This document shows, one piece after another, positions 14,913-24,200 of a stretch of 64,000 nt of DNA. Source of the stretch: Alphaproteobacteria bacterium (GTDB lineage: Bacteria > Pseudomonadota > Alphaproteobacteria > Rhizobiales > Rhizobiaceae); assembly GCA_016861165.1 (NCBI GenBank), contig BOKV01000016.1:38641-102640 (forward strand). The letters are read 5' to 3'. A program made the translations under genes and the position numbers. The number at the start of each line of letters is the position of its first letter. Within the stretch, counting starts at the first letter, position 1. The notes under the pieces were generated by a model. That model saw only the letters and a program-made list of their open reading frames with translations, had not been told where the DNA came from and did not search any database.

Positions 14913-15389
14913 ATGCCCGACCTCGCCCTCTACCAGCCCGACATCGCCGGCAATACCGGTGCGCTGATGCGGCTTGCCGCCTGCATGGGCGTGACGCTGC
15001 ACATCGTCGAGCCGGCCGGCTTCCATCTCGACGACCGGGCGCTGAAGCGCGCCGGCATGGACTATCTCGACATCGCCGCTGTCGCCCGACACCTCGACTG
15101 GGACGGCTTCGAGGCCTGGCGCGGCACCAGTGGACGCCGGCTGGTGCTGATGACCACCGCCGCCGGCATGGCCTATACCGATTTCGCCTTCCATCACGAT
15201 GATCTGATCCTGCTCGGCCGCGAATCGGCCGGCGTGCCGCGTCAGGTCCATGCTTGCGCCGACCACCGGCTGGTCATCCCGATGGCGGCCGGGGGGCGAT
15301 CGCTCAACGTCGCGCTCGCCGGCGCCATGGTGCTGGGCGAAGCCATCAGGCAGACCGGGCGAGCCGGGCGGTTGCCGCCTCGTAGTTGA
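14913..15389 (+). CDS. trmL: tRNA (cytidine(34)-2'-O)-methyltransferase TrmL
   Basis: SPOUT motifs ALYQPDIAGNTGALMRLAACMG, LLGRESAGVP, RSLNVALAGAMVLGEAIRQ. Confidence 0.92.
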   Translation: MPDLALYQPDIAGNTGALMRLAACMGVTLHIVEPAGFHLDDRALKRAGMDYLDIAAVARHLDWDGFEAWRGTSGRRLVLMTTAAGMAYTDFAFHHDDLILLGRESAGVPRQVHACADHRLVIPMAAGGRSLNVALAGAMVLGEAIRQTGRAGRLPPRS

Positions 15390-15687
15390 GACGCATCAGC
15401 GCGATCACCTCGTCGATGTCGGCTTGGCCGCCGATGCGCCGGGCCGCCGGGCCCTGCCGATGCGGAAAGATCGGGTGGGGCTCGATGCGCCCGGTCGCCT
15501 TCAATTCGACCCACAAGGCCTTGTCAAAGACGAAATGGGCGGCGCCGTCGCCGTGCAGGTGGCCGATTTCGCGGCCACCGACCCTGAAGGCGAATTCGCC
15601 GTGGCGGCCGAAGCCGGCCGTCACCCCCGGCCAGGAGAGGACCGTATCGGTGATGCGTTCGCTCGGGGAAGGTTGCCTGTCCATCAT
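15346..15687 (-). CDS. luciferase-family / DUF5519-like small protein
   Basis: 113 aa ORF with GREIGHLHGDGAAHFVFDKALWVEL; ggagga RBS; divergent from soxR. Confidence 0.7.
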   Translation of the reverse strand: MMDRQPSPSERITDTVLSWPGVTAGFGRHGEFAFRVGGREIGHLHGDGAAHFVFDKALWVELKATGRIEPHPIFPHRQGPAARRIGGQADIDEVIALMRLNYEAATARLARSA

Positions 15688-15730
15688 GTTCCTCCTCGCC
15701 CTTCGGGACGGTTGCGTTGCGATCGTTAAT

Positions 15731-15761
15731 TAGATAGAAGTTTAAGTTAACTTTAGATCAA
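15731..15761 (-). promoter_or_regulatory. SoxR-type promoter: -35 TTGATC, 19-bp spacer with AAGTTAACTT dyad, -10 TATCTA
   Basis: minus strand TTGATC-TAAAGTTAACTTAAACTTC-TATCTA; adjacent to soxR. Confidence 0.8.
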
Positions 15762-15769
15762 GGGACAAA

Positions 15770-16240
15770 ATGCCGGGCTTTCCGATCCGACTGCCCAGGA
15801 CCATCACCATCGGCGAGGTGGCGCGGCGCAGCGGCGTCGCCGCCTCGGCGCTACGCTTCTACGAGGACAGGGGGCTGATCGCCTCCGAGCGCGCCGGTTC
15901 CGGCCATCGCCGCTTTCCCCGACATGTGCTCAGGCGCATCGCCTTCATCGTCTTTGCCCAGCGCATCGGGCTGACGCTGGACGAGATCGGCGCCGAACTC
16001 GGCAAGCTGCCGCAGGGCCGCACGCCGACGCGGGCCGACTGGCGGCGGCTGTCAAGCGGCTGGAGCGGGCGTATCGACGCCCGCATCGCCGAACTGCAGC
16101 GATTGAAGTCCGGTCTGACCGAATGCATCGGCTGCGGCTGCCTGTCGCTCGAACGCTGCCGGCTCGCCAATCCCGCCGACCGCGCCGGCATCAACGGCCC
16201 TGGCGCCCGCTACTGGCTGGGCGACCGCCCGGGCAGTTGA
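15770..16240 (+). CDS. soxR: redox-sensitive transcriptional activator SoxR
   Basis: MerR HTH ITIGEVARRSGVAASALRFYEDRGLI and Fe-S cluster motif CIGCGCLSLERC. Confidence 0.95.
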   Translation: MPGFPIRLPRTITIGEVARRSGVAASALRFYEDRGLIASERAGSGHRRFPRHVLRRIAFIVFAQRIGLTLDEIGAELGKLPQGRTPTRADWRRLSSGWSGRIDARIAELQRLKSGLTECIGCGCLSLERCRLANPADRAGINGPGARYWLGDRPGS

Positions 16241-16249
16241 ACGTGCCGC

Positions 16250-16540
16250 TCAGTCGGCCGTCGGCAGCCGGCGCATGGTGAACTCGATGATGTCGCCTGG
16301 CAGCACCCGCCAGCTCTCCACTTCGGTCGCGTAGGCGGCCCTGGGATACTTGCGGTAATATTCGCGCGCCATGGCGCGGGCCTCGGCGCGCGGCAGCGTC
16401 CAGCTCTGGCGGGTCCAGGCGCCGGAATCCGGCCTGGCGTCGGCCCTGCGCTGGCTCCAGGCGAGATTGCGCTCGCGCAGCCCTTCAAGCCGGGCCGACT
16501 GGTCCGATGGGTGCCTGTCCTTGCCGGAGCGCTCGTTCAT
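16250..16540 (-). CDS. hypothetical protein
   Basis: MNERSGKDRHPSDQSARLEGLRERNLAWSQRR...; compact small ORF. Confidence 0.55.
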   Translation of the reverse strand: MNERSGKDRHPSDQSARLEGLRERNLAWSQRRADARPDSGAWTRQSWTLPRAEARAMAREYYRKYPRAAYATEVESWRVLPGDIIEFTMRRLPTAD

Positions 16541-16704
16541 TGCTCGGCCGCTTCTGCTGCTCTTGTACAGCAGGCGGCGGATTGACGCCCGAGTCAAGAG
16601 GATGTCTGGGCGCGGCTTGGGCGCGGCCCGGGCGCCGTTTACGAGAGCCCGTATGTCAGTGCTGGAGGATGCCCGATGAGCTAAGGGCCGAGCGATCTTC
16701 ACGC

Positions 16705-16726
16705 AGGTAGCTGCCGGAGGCTACCT
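16705..16726. promoter_or_regulatory. inverted repeat AGGTAGC-N8-GCTACCT, putative antitoxin operator
   Basis: perfect 7-bp arms ending 6 bp before the antitoxin ATG. Confidence 0.65.
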
Positions 16727-16732
16727 TATCCC

Positions 16733-17020
16733 ATGCGCTCGGTGGGCCTAAAGATACTCAAGAACAAGCTCAGCGAATATGTGCGCCTGGCCGCTGGCGG
16801 CGAGACGGTACTGGTCACCGACCGCGACCAGGTGGTGGCCGAACTCGGTCCTCCCGCACCCGGCCGCGCCGCACCGCTGGCGGATGCCATGCTCGCCGAC
16901 GCCGTTCGCAGGGGATATTTGACGCCACCCGTGCTGGCCCCCGGCGAGCCGCCGCGACGCCCGGTCTTGCCTTTCGCCGAACTGGCGGCCGACCTTGATG
17001 CCGCGCGTCAAGAGCGGTGA
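16733..17020 (+). CDS. Phd/YefM-type antitoxin
   Basis: VGLKILKNKLSEYVRLAAGGETVLVTDRDQVVAEL; overlaps PIN gene. Confidence 0.88.
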   Translation: MRSVGLKILKNKLSEYVRLAAGGETVLVTDRDQVVAELGPPAPGRAAPLADAMLADAVRRGYLTPPVLAPGEPPRRPVLPFAELAADLDAARQER

Positions 17021-17406
17021 TGATCTATCTGGACACGTCGGTAGCGCTTGCCCAGCTGCTGGCCGAGGACCGGGCACCACCGGAAAGCCTCTGGCAGGAA
17101 ACGCTCGTTTCCAGCCGTCTTCTGCAATACGAAGTCTGGAACCGGCTTCACGCACGCGGGCTCGGGCAATCGCACGGCGAGGATGCCCGCCTTCTGATCG
17201 GCCGCGTCGCCCTGATCGAACTGGTGCCGCCGGTCCTTGCGCGCTCACTCGAGCCGTTCCCCTCGCCGGTGCAAACCCTCGATGCGCTGCATCTGGCATC
17301 CATGGAGTTTCTTCGGGCGCGCGGGCAGGCGGTCCAACTGGCCAGCTATGATGAGCGCACGATCGCAGCGGCGCGGGCGCTGGGCGTTCCCGTGCTGGCG
17401 CTCTGA
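17017..17406 (+). CDS. PIN-domain toxin, VapC-like
   Basis: MMIYLDTSVALAQLL...EVWNRLHA...LDALHLASMEFL...ASYDERTIAAARALGV. Confidence 0.9.
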   Translation: MMIYLDTSVALAQLLAEDRAPPESLWQETLVSSRLLQYEVWNRLHARGLGQSHGEDARLLIGRVALIELVPPVLARSLEPFPSPVQTLDALHLASMEFLRARGQAVQLASYDERTIAAARALGVPVLAL

Positions 17407-17421
17407 GCGACAGCCGCGTCG

Positions 17422-17838
17422 CTACTGCTCGGCAGCGTAGCGGATGAGCGGCTCGGGGTCGCGCTCGCGGCGCGGCGCGAGCCCGTCGGTCAGGCCGCGC
17501 CAGGCTCGCGTGACCACCTTCCTCGTGGCGCCGATGAAACGGCGGGTGGTCTCGGCCGCCCAGCGCAGCGGACCGCGCGGCTTCGCTTCCTCCGGCATCA
17601 TCACCACCTTCGGCGCGCCGTCCTCGACCGGCGGCTCGCCCGCGATGGCGTGCGGCGGCTCGCAGACGGCAATCACGTCGGGATAGCCGGCCGAGCCGGT
17701 CTTCATGAGCTCGGCTTCCATGCGGGCCTCGCACTCGGCCCGGCTCACAAAGGGCTGCTCGACCGTGCGGATATATTCGCAGGCGGCTTCCCCCTGCCCG
17801 CAGCCCAGAATGGTCATGACAATGATGGCGGCGTTCAT
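17422..17838 (-). CDS. hypothetical secreted protein
   Basis: MNAAIIVMTILGCGQGEAACEYIRTVEQPF...; short hydrophobic N-terminus. Confidence 0.6.
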   Translation of the reverse strand: MNAAIIVMTILGCGQGEAACEYIRTVEQPFVSRAECEARMEAELMKTGSAGYPDVIAVCEPPHAIAGEPPVEDGAPKVVMMPEEAKPRGPLRWAAETTRRFIGATRKVVTRAWRGLTDGLAPRRERDPEPLIRYAAEQ

Positions 17839-18104
17839 GGCGGCTTCCTTCCGGTCCCGTTCCTGGGCCGGCAAATCGGCACCGGCATGGCGCCAATGCG
17901 GCCTCATTCGGGCAATCGCGGCGAGCCGCCGGAAAATTTTCCATCCGGTCAAAAAAGCCGGATGACAACCGGCCGAAACGGGTTCATCGTGGCGTCACCC
18001 GGGCGGCCTAGATGCAGTCCTCGTCAAGGCCGCCGGCGCTGGCCGGCATCGGCAGCGTCCGCCTTCACAACCGCCAATTCAACGAAAACCGGCAGGAGGC
18101 CGTC

Positions 18105-20108
18105 ATGTTCCGTTCGCGAAGCGACCATCCGATCGAAATCCTCAGCCGCCGCGAGATCAGCCGCCGCGCTTTCCTCGCCGGCGCCGCCTCCGGCTCGGCG
18201 CTCATCGCGCTTCACCCCTATTCGGCCTTCGCCGCCGCCAACCAGGCGCATCTGCGCATCATGGAGACGACCGACATCCACGTCGCCGTGCTGCCCTATG
18301 ACTACTACGCCGACCGGCCCAACGACACGATGGGCCTTGCGCGCACGGCCTCGATCATCGAATCGATCCGGGCCGAGGCGACCAACGCGATGCTGGTCGA
18401 CAATGGCGACTTCCTGCAGGGCAACCCGATGGGCGACTGGATCGCCTACGAACGCGGCATGAAAGAAGGCGACGTCCACCCCGTCGTCAAGGCGATGAAC
18501 GTGCTGGGCTACGACTGCTCGACGCTCGGCAACCACGAGTTCAACTACGGCCTCGACTTCATGTTCAAGGTGCTGGCCGGCGCCAGCTTCCCCTTCGTCT
18601 GCGCCAACCTGACCAAGGGCCAGCTGGCGGCCAGCGCCCGCGACGACGACCTCTACATGGCGCCCTATGTCATCGTCCCGAAGACCGTGAAGGACGGCAG
18701 CGGCGGCGAGCATCAGGTCAATGTCGGCCTCATCGGCTTCGTGCCGCCGCAGATCATGGTGTGGGATTCGCGCCACCTGACCGGCAACGCCAACACCCGC
18801 GACATCGTCGAGGCGGCCGCCGCCTGGGTGCCGCAGATGAAGGAAGAGGGCGCCGACATCGTCATCGCGCTGTCGCATTCGGGCATCGATCCCAACCGGA
18901 CCGAGCGGATGGAGAACGCCTCGCTCTTCCTGGCCGGCGTCGACGGCATCGACGCGGTGTTCACCGGCCACCAGCACCTGGTCTTCCCCGGCAAGAGCTA
19001 TGACGGCATGGACGGCGTCGACGCCGGCCAGGGCACCCTCATGGGCAAGCCGGCCGTGATGGGCGGCTTCTGGGGCTCGCATCTCGGCCTCATCGACCTG
19101 CTGATCGAAAAGGACGGCAATGCCTGGAAGGTGGTCTCGGCGACGACCGAGGCCCGCCCGATCTACGAGCGCGTCGACGGCAAGAACCAGCCGCTGGTCG
19201 AGAGCGTGGCCGCGGTCGAGGAATCGGTGAAGGAAGAACACGAGGCGACGCTCGCCTATGTGCGGGCGCCGGTCGGCGAGACCTCCGCGCCGCTCTATTC
19301 CTATTTCGCGCTCGTCGCCGACGATCCTTCGGTGCAGATCGTCAGCCAGGCGCAGACCTGGTACGTCAAGGACCTGCTCAAGGACGGCGAGTACAAGGAC
19401 CTGCCAGTGCTGTCGGCGGCCGCCCCCTTCAAGGCGGGCGGGCGCGGCGGCCCGGAATACTATACCGACGTGCCGGCCGGCACGATCGCGATCAAGAACG
19501 TCGCCGACCTCTATCTCTACCCCAACACGGTGCGCGCGGTGGCGATCACCGGCGCCGACGTCAAGGAGTGGCTGGAAATGTCGGCCGGCATCTTCAACAC
19601 GATCGAGCCCGGCAAGCCCGACCAGCCGCTGATCAACGCCGACTTCCCGTCCTACAATTTCGATGTGATCGACGGCGTCACCTACCGCATCGACCTGTCG
19701 AAGCCGGCCAGGTATGACCCCAAGGGCAACCTCATCAACGCCGATTCCAGCCGCATCGTCGAACTGATGTTCGATGGCAAGCCAATCGACCCGGCGCAGA
19801 AATTTGTCGTCGCCACCAACAACTATCGCGCCGGCGGCGGCGGCAACTTCCCCGGCATCAACGATTCGAAGGTGATTCTGGTGGCGCCCGACACCAATCG
19901 CGACGTGATCGTGCGCTACATCATCGAACAGGGCACCATCAACCCGTCAGCCGATGCCAACTGGAGCTTCGCCGCGCTGCCGGGCACCAGCGTGACCTTC
20001 GACACGGGTCCGAAGGGCCGCCAGTTCATGGCAGACGTGAAGGGCGTCAAGATCGAGGATGCCGGCGAGGGAAGCGACGGCTTCGCACGCTTCCGCATCA
20101 CGCTCTGA
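18105..20108 (+). CDS. cpdB: bifunctional 2',3'-cyclic-nucleotide 2'-phosphodiesterase/3'-nucleotidase
   Basis: Tat-like SRRAFLAGAASG signal; METTDIHVAVLPYDYY, NGDFLQGNP, LGNHEFNYG metallophosphatase motifs. Confidence 0.88.
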   Translation: MFRSRSDHPIEILSRREISRRAFLAGAASGSALIALHPYSAFAAANQAHLRIMETTDIHVAVLPYDYYADRPNDTMGLARTASIIESIRAEATNAMLVDNGDFLQGNPMGDWIAYERGMKEGDVHPVVKAMNVLGYDCSTLGNHEFNYGLDFMFKVLAGASFPFVCANLTKGQLAASARDDDLYMAPYVIVPKTVKDGSGGEHQVNVGLIGFVPPQIMVWDSRHLTGNANTRDIVEAAAAWVPQMKEEGADIVIALSHSGIDPNRTERMENASLFLAGVDGIDAVFTGHQHLVFPGKSYDGMDGVDAGQGTLMGKPAVMGGFWGSHLGLIDLLIEKDGNAWKVVSATTEARPIYERVDGKNQPLVESVAAVEESVKEEHEATLAYVRAPVGETSAPLYSYFALVADDPSVQIVSQAQTWYVKDLLKDGEYKDLPVLSAAAPFKAGGRGGPEYYTDVPAGTIAIKNVADLYLYPNTVRAVAITGADVKEWLEMSAGIFNTIEPGKPDQPLINADFPSYNFDVIDGVTYRIDLSKPARYDPKGNLINADSSRIVELMFDGKPIDPAQKFVVATNNYRAGGGGNFPGINDSKVILVAPDTNRDVIVRYIIEQGTINPSADANWSFAALPGTSVTFDTGPKGRQFMADVKGVKIEDAGEGSDGFARFRITL

Positions 20109-20128
20109 CCGGCCTCGGGCTGACTGCG

Positions 20129-20152
20129 GGGGCGGTCCCGGCCGCCCCTTTT
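20129..20152 (+). terminator. rho-independent terminator after cpdB-like gene
   Basis: GGGGCGG-tcccgg-CCGCCCC-TTTT. Confidence 0.8.
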
Positions 20153-20312
20153 CTCGTTAGTCATGTGCCGGATGGTGACATCCGTCACGCCGCGACGGCG
20201 CTTTTGCCGCGCGGCTGTGCCCTGCGGCACGCACGCCGCCGGTTCAGGTCGCCATGTGGGGTTCAGGCAGGGCAGTCGTGCCCCGCTGAGCCAACATGGA
20301 AGGAACTGAACG

Positions 20313-20591
20313 ATGAGCATGATCCGAAAGTGTACCCTGGCGGCGGTTGCCGTCGCCGTCATCGCCGGCAGCGGCCTGTCGACCATCTCGACTGCCTCGG
20401 CCATGACCGGCCTCCGCGTTGCCCCGGTCGAGTCGACCGCCGTCGCCGCGACGGAAGTCGGCTTCAAGAAGCACCGCAAGCACTTCCGCAAGCACTACTA
20501 CGGCTACTATCCGCACTGCTTCTGGAAGAAGAAGAAGTTCTGGGACCCGTACTACGGCTACTACTGGAAGAAGATCCACGTCTGCTACTGA
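20313..20591 (+). CDS. small secreted Lys/His/Tyr/Trp-rich protein
   Basis: 92 aa with signal peptide (..STISTASA) and tail FKKHRKHFRKHYYGYYPHCFWKKKKFWDPYYGYYWKKIHVCY; ggaagga RBS; followed by strong terminator. Confidence 0.75.
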   Translation: MSMIRKCTLAAVAVAVIAGSGLSTISTASAMTGLRVAPVESTAVAATEVGFKKHRKHFRKHYYGYYPHCFWKKKKFWDPYYGYYWKKIHVCY

Positions 20592-20613
20592 TCGCGGACC
20601 CGATCTGGTTCCG

Positions 20614-20650
20614 AAGGGCTCCGGCCATGGCCGGAGCCCTTGGTCTTTTT
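20614..20650 (+). terminator. 28-bp perfect palindrome plus T-run between convergent genes
   Basis: AAGGGCTCCGGCCATGGCCGGAGCCCTTGGTCTTTTT. Confidence 0.9.
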
Positions 20651-20655
20651 CGGCT

Positions 20656-21225
20656 TCACGGATAGAGCCGGGTCTCGGTCCACGCGCCATCCAGCGTCCG
20701 GCGATCGAAGCGGTGGCGGTCGTGCAGGCGGAACTGGCCGTCGCTCCAGAATTCGATCGACAGCGGCAGAATGCGCAGGCCCGACCAGTAGGGCGGGCGC
20801 GGAATGTCGCCGATGCCGAATTTCGCGGCGAAGATGGCCACCTCCTTCTCCAGCGCAAAGCGGCTCTCGAGCGGGCGCGACTGCTTCGACGCCCAGGCGC
20901 CGATACGGCTGCCGCGCGGGCGCGAGGGGAAATAGGCGTCGGCCTCGGCATCGCTGACCGTCTCCACCAGCCCGCGGAAGCGCACCGATTTGCGCAGCGA
21001 TTTCCAGTGGAAGCAGGCGGCCGCCTTGCGGCCAGCGAGAATCTCCTCGCCCTTCTGACTCTCGAAATTGGTGAAGAAGACGATGCCGCGGTCGTCGAAG
21101 CGCCGCATCAGCACCATGCGGACGTTGGGCAGGCCGGAAGCATCGACGGTGGCGAGCGCCATTGCCGTCGGATCGTTCGGCTCGGCCTCCTCGGCCATGC
21201 GCAGCCAGTCGGCGAAGAGCCGCAT
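20656..21225 (-). CDS. pdxH: pyridoxamine 5'-phosphate oxidase
   Basis: [45 protein letters not shown]...RLYP; true start may be slightly upstream. Confidence 0.92.
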   Translation of the reverse strand: MRLFADWLRMAEEAEPNDPTAMALATVDASGLPNVRMVLMRRFDDRGIVFFTNFESQKGEEILAGRKAAACFHWKSLRKSVRFRGLVETVSDAEADAYFPSRPRGSRIGAWASKQSRPLESRFALEKEVAIFAAKFGIGDIPRPPYWSGLRILPLSIEFWSDGQFRLHDRHRFDRRTLDGAWTETRLYP

Positions 21226-21270
21226 CGGCCGGCCTCCGGCCCGGTCACCCTTTGTTAACGCTGGGCTGGG

Positions 21271-21825
21271 ATGATTCACGGTCGTGCCCGTCCCCGGTTT
21301 CGATCCAGGCTCAACATGCGCATCTCCATCACTCCAGACCGTTCGCGGCGCACACTGTCGAAGCCCGGGCGCGCACCGGACTGGCCGGCGCGCCCCAACA
21401 CTAGCGCGGCCCGGTCCATTATCAAGCTTGCCTGCGCCGCGGCAACCGCGCTCAGCCTCGGCGCCTGTTCGCTCAACGCGCGCACGGCGGCCCTCGACAG
21501 CGAGCCCGAACTGATCACCGCATCGGTGGCCCGGCAGGTCAAGGCCGAGGGGATCGACAGCACCGATGCTGAAACCATCAAGCAGGCGGTCGTCAGCGCC
21601 GACAGCGGGCCGAGCGCCCTCTCCCTCGCCTGGTCGAACCCGGACACCGGCAACCGCGGCACCATCATGGCCATCGAGCGCTTCGTCGGCAACGAGGGCC
21701 AGAACTGCCGGAAGTTCCAGACCACCGTCGACAGCTTCATGGGCATCTCGATCTACAAGGGCGAGACCTGCGAACTGCGGGCCGGCCTGTGGGTGCTGTC
21801 CGGCCTGCTGCGCGAGAAGGAATAG
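21271..21825 (+). CDS. RT0821/Lpp0805-like surface lipoprotein family protein
   Basis: lipobox-like [16 protein letters not shown]...[14 protein letters not shown]; upstream start uncertain. Confidence 0.65.
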   Translation: MIHGRARPRFRSRLNMRISITPDRSRRTLSKPGRAPDWPARPNTSAARSIIKLACAAATALSLGACSLNARTAALDSEPELITASVARQVKAEGIDSTDAETIKQAVVSADSGPSALSLAWSNPDTGNRGTIMAIERFVGNEGQNCRKFQTTVDSFMGISIYKGETCELRAGLWVLSGLLREKE

Positions 21826-22192
21826 CCGGTCACAGCGGCCTCTGCCCGGCAAACAGCGCCGTCAGCGCCGATTGCGCGCCGCCGTGCAGTTCCTCGACAA
21901 GCGCCTGCTCGCCGATGCCGGGCTGGACGGCCTGATTGACGGGAGCCCATTCCCGCCGGGGTTCGCCGGTGCCTTCGGCACCGTCGGGAAGGCGTGGAGC
22001 GATCCGGAACCGGTGGAATCGGCACCCAACGATTCCCATATGATGGATAACGAAATCCGGGCGGTCTGCCGGCGGCCGATCGCCGCCGGCAATGGCGGAA
22101 CGGCCCGGAATCCGGTATGCCAACCGTGAATTGTCGCGGTCCGTCGGCGCCCGAGGCGTCGGCGGTCGGGCCGCGCCTTGATGGGGACGCCC

Positions 22193-23143
22193 ATGCGTGA
22201 TCCTTATACCGTGCTCGGTGTGTCGCGGACGGCAAGCGAGAAGGAAATCAAGGCCGCCTTCAGAAAGCTGGCCAAACGCTACCATCCCGACCAGAACAAG
22301 TCCGAAAAGAACGCCAGGGAAAAATTCAACGAGATCAACCAAGCCTATGAGATACTCGGCGACCGGGACAAGCGCCGCAAGTTCGATGCCGGCGAGATCG
22401 ACGCCGAGGGCAAGCCGCGCTTTGCCGGCTTCGAGGGTTTCGCCGGTGCGGACCCGTTCGGCGGCTTCGAGTTCCGCGGCGCCGGGCGCGGGCGCCCCGG
22501 TGGCGCTCCCTTCGGTGATGCCGGCTTTGCCGGCGCCGAGGACATACTGAGCGAGCTGTTCGGCTCGTCTCTCGGCCGCGGCGCGCGGCCGGGCGGGTTC
22601 CGGGCCGACACGTTGCGGACCGGACCGGGCGCAACCGGACCGGGCGGCCCGCTCGACGTGAGCGTGACGGCGCAGGTGAGCGTCGAGGACCTGGCGCGCG
22701 GCAAGGCCAGTGTCCGCCTGCCCGACGGCCGCCAGCTCTCCTTCTCGTTGCCGCCCGAGGCCAGGGACGGCCAGATCGTGCGCCTGGCCGGCCAGGGCGG
22801 CCGCCAGCCCGGACGCCGGGCAGGCGACGCGCTCATCACGCTGGCGCTGGTGCCGAACCCGCGTTTCGAGGCTATCGGCGCCGACCTGCGGACCACGGCC
22901 GAACTGCCGCTGGCGACCGCCGTCCACGGTGGCAGGCTGCCGGTCGACACCCTCGACGGCCGCATCGCGCTGACCGTCCCGCCGTGGACGAGTTCGGGCA
23001 AGGTGTTCCGGCTGAAGGGCAAGGGCCTGCCCAGGAAGGGCGGCGGCCATGGCGACCTGCTGGTCAATGTGGCGATCAGACTGCCCGACGAGCGCCGCGG
23101 TGAGATCGAGGCGATGATGCGCCGGTTGGCCGGCGAAAAATAG
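22193..23143 (+). CDS. DnaJ-class co-chaperone (CbpA-like)
   Basis: [36 protein letters not shown] and DnaJ C-terminal domain. Confidence 0.93.
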   Translation: MRDPYTVLGVSRTASEKEIKAAFRKLAKRYHPDQNKSEKNAREKFNEINQAYEILGDRDKRRKFDAGEIDAEGKPRFAGFEGFAGADPFGGFEFRGAGRGRPGGAPFGDAGFAGAEDILSELFGSSLGRGARPGGFRADTLRTGPGATGPGGPLDVSVTAQVSVEDLARGKASVRLPDGRQLSFSLPPEARDGQIVRLAGQGGRQPGRRAGDALITLALVPNPRFEAIGADLRTTAELPLATAVHGGRLPVDTLDGRIALTVPPWTSSGKVFRLKGKGLPRKGGGHGDLLVNVAIRLPDERRGEIEAMMRRLAGEK

Positions 23144-23189
23144 CGCTCGGCCGCTCCCCGCCGGCCGATTACGACTACCGATCCGCGCT

Positions 23190-23255
23190 GGCTGTGCCCT
23201 GGCCGTGCCTAGGCCGTGCCCAGGCCGCGCCCAGGCCGTGCCCAGGCTGTGCCTT
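23190..23255 (+). repeat. 11-bp tandem repeat, six units
   Basis: ggctgtgccct/ggccgtgccta/ggccgtgccca/ggccgcgccca/ggccgtgccca/ggctgtgcctt. Confidence 0.93.
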
Positions 23256-23334
23256 GTCCGCCTTCAGCTTGCGGGTTTAGACCCGTTGTGCCATATGCGG
23301 CGCGACGGGTGGCACCTCGGCGGAGCAATCTGGA

Positions 23335-24156
23335 ATGGCGTTGGGCAGTGGGCTGTTGGCCGGCAGGAAGGGCCTGATCATGGGCGTGGCCAACAAGCGC
23401 TCGATCGCCTGGGGCATCGCCCAGGCCTGCGCCGGCGCCGGCGCCACGCTGGCGCTGACCTATCAGGGCGACGCGCTGAAGAAGCGTGTCGAGCCGCTCG
23501 CCGAGGAACTGGGAGCCAGCGTCGCCGGCCATTGCGACGTTACCGAACCGGCCACGGTCGACGCGGTGTTCGACCGTCTCGCCGGCCAGTGGGAAACGCT
23601 CGACTTCGTGGTCCATGCCATCGCCTTCTCCGACAAGGACGAACTGACCGGCCGCTTCGTCGACACCAGCGTGGACAACTTCCGCCGGACGATGGAAATC
23701 TCGGCCTATTCGCTGGTGGCGGTAACGCAGCGGGCCGAACGGCTGATGCACCATGGCGGGTCGATCCTGACGCTGACCTACTACGGCGCCGAAAAGGTGA
23801 TGCCCCACTACAACGTCATGGGCGTGGCCAAGGCGGCGCTGGAGGCCTGCGTGCGCTATCTCGCCGTCGACCTCGGGCCCAAGGGCATCCGTGTCAACGC
23901 CATCTCGGCCGGGCCGATCAAGACGCTGGCCGCCTCCGGCATCGGTGATTTTCGCTATATTCTCAAATGGAACGAGTACAATTCGCCGCTCAGGCGCACC
24001 ACCACCATCGAGGAAGTCGGCGATGCGGCGCTCTACCTGCTGTCGGACATGGGCCGCGGCGTGACCGCCGAGGTGCACCACGTCGATTCGGGCTATCACG
24101 CGGTCGGCATGAAGGCGGTCGACGCGCCCGACATCTCCGTCGTCAAGGACGAGTGA
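23335..24156 (+). CDS. fabI: enoyl-[acyl-carrier-protein] reductase FabI
   Basis: GLIMGVANKRSIAWGIAQA...LTYYGAEKVMPHYNVMGVAKAALE...IKTLAASGIGDF. Confidence 0.95.
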   Translation: MALGSGLLAGRKGLIMGVANKRSIAWGIAQACAGAGATLALTYQGDALKKRVEPLAEELGASVAGHCDVTEPATVDAVFDRLAGQWETLDFVVHAIAFSDKDELTGRFVDTSVDNFRRTMEISAYSLVAVTQRAERLMHHGGSILTLTYYGAEKVMPHYNVMGVAKAALEACVRYLAVDLGPKGIRVNAISAGPIKTLAASGIGDFRYILKWNEYNSPLRRTTTIEEVGDAALYLLSDMGRGVTAEVHHVDSGYHAVGMKAVDAPDISVVKDE

Positions 24157-24200
24157 GCGCGCGCGCACGCCCTCGCCTGCTCCCGTCGCGGTGACCGGCC

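Noticed and set aside
23205-23948. 247-aa ORF starting within the 11-bp tandem repeat
   Set aside because: Out-of-frame reading through fabI; the repeat gives a spurious start.
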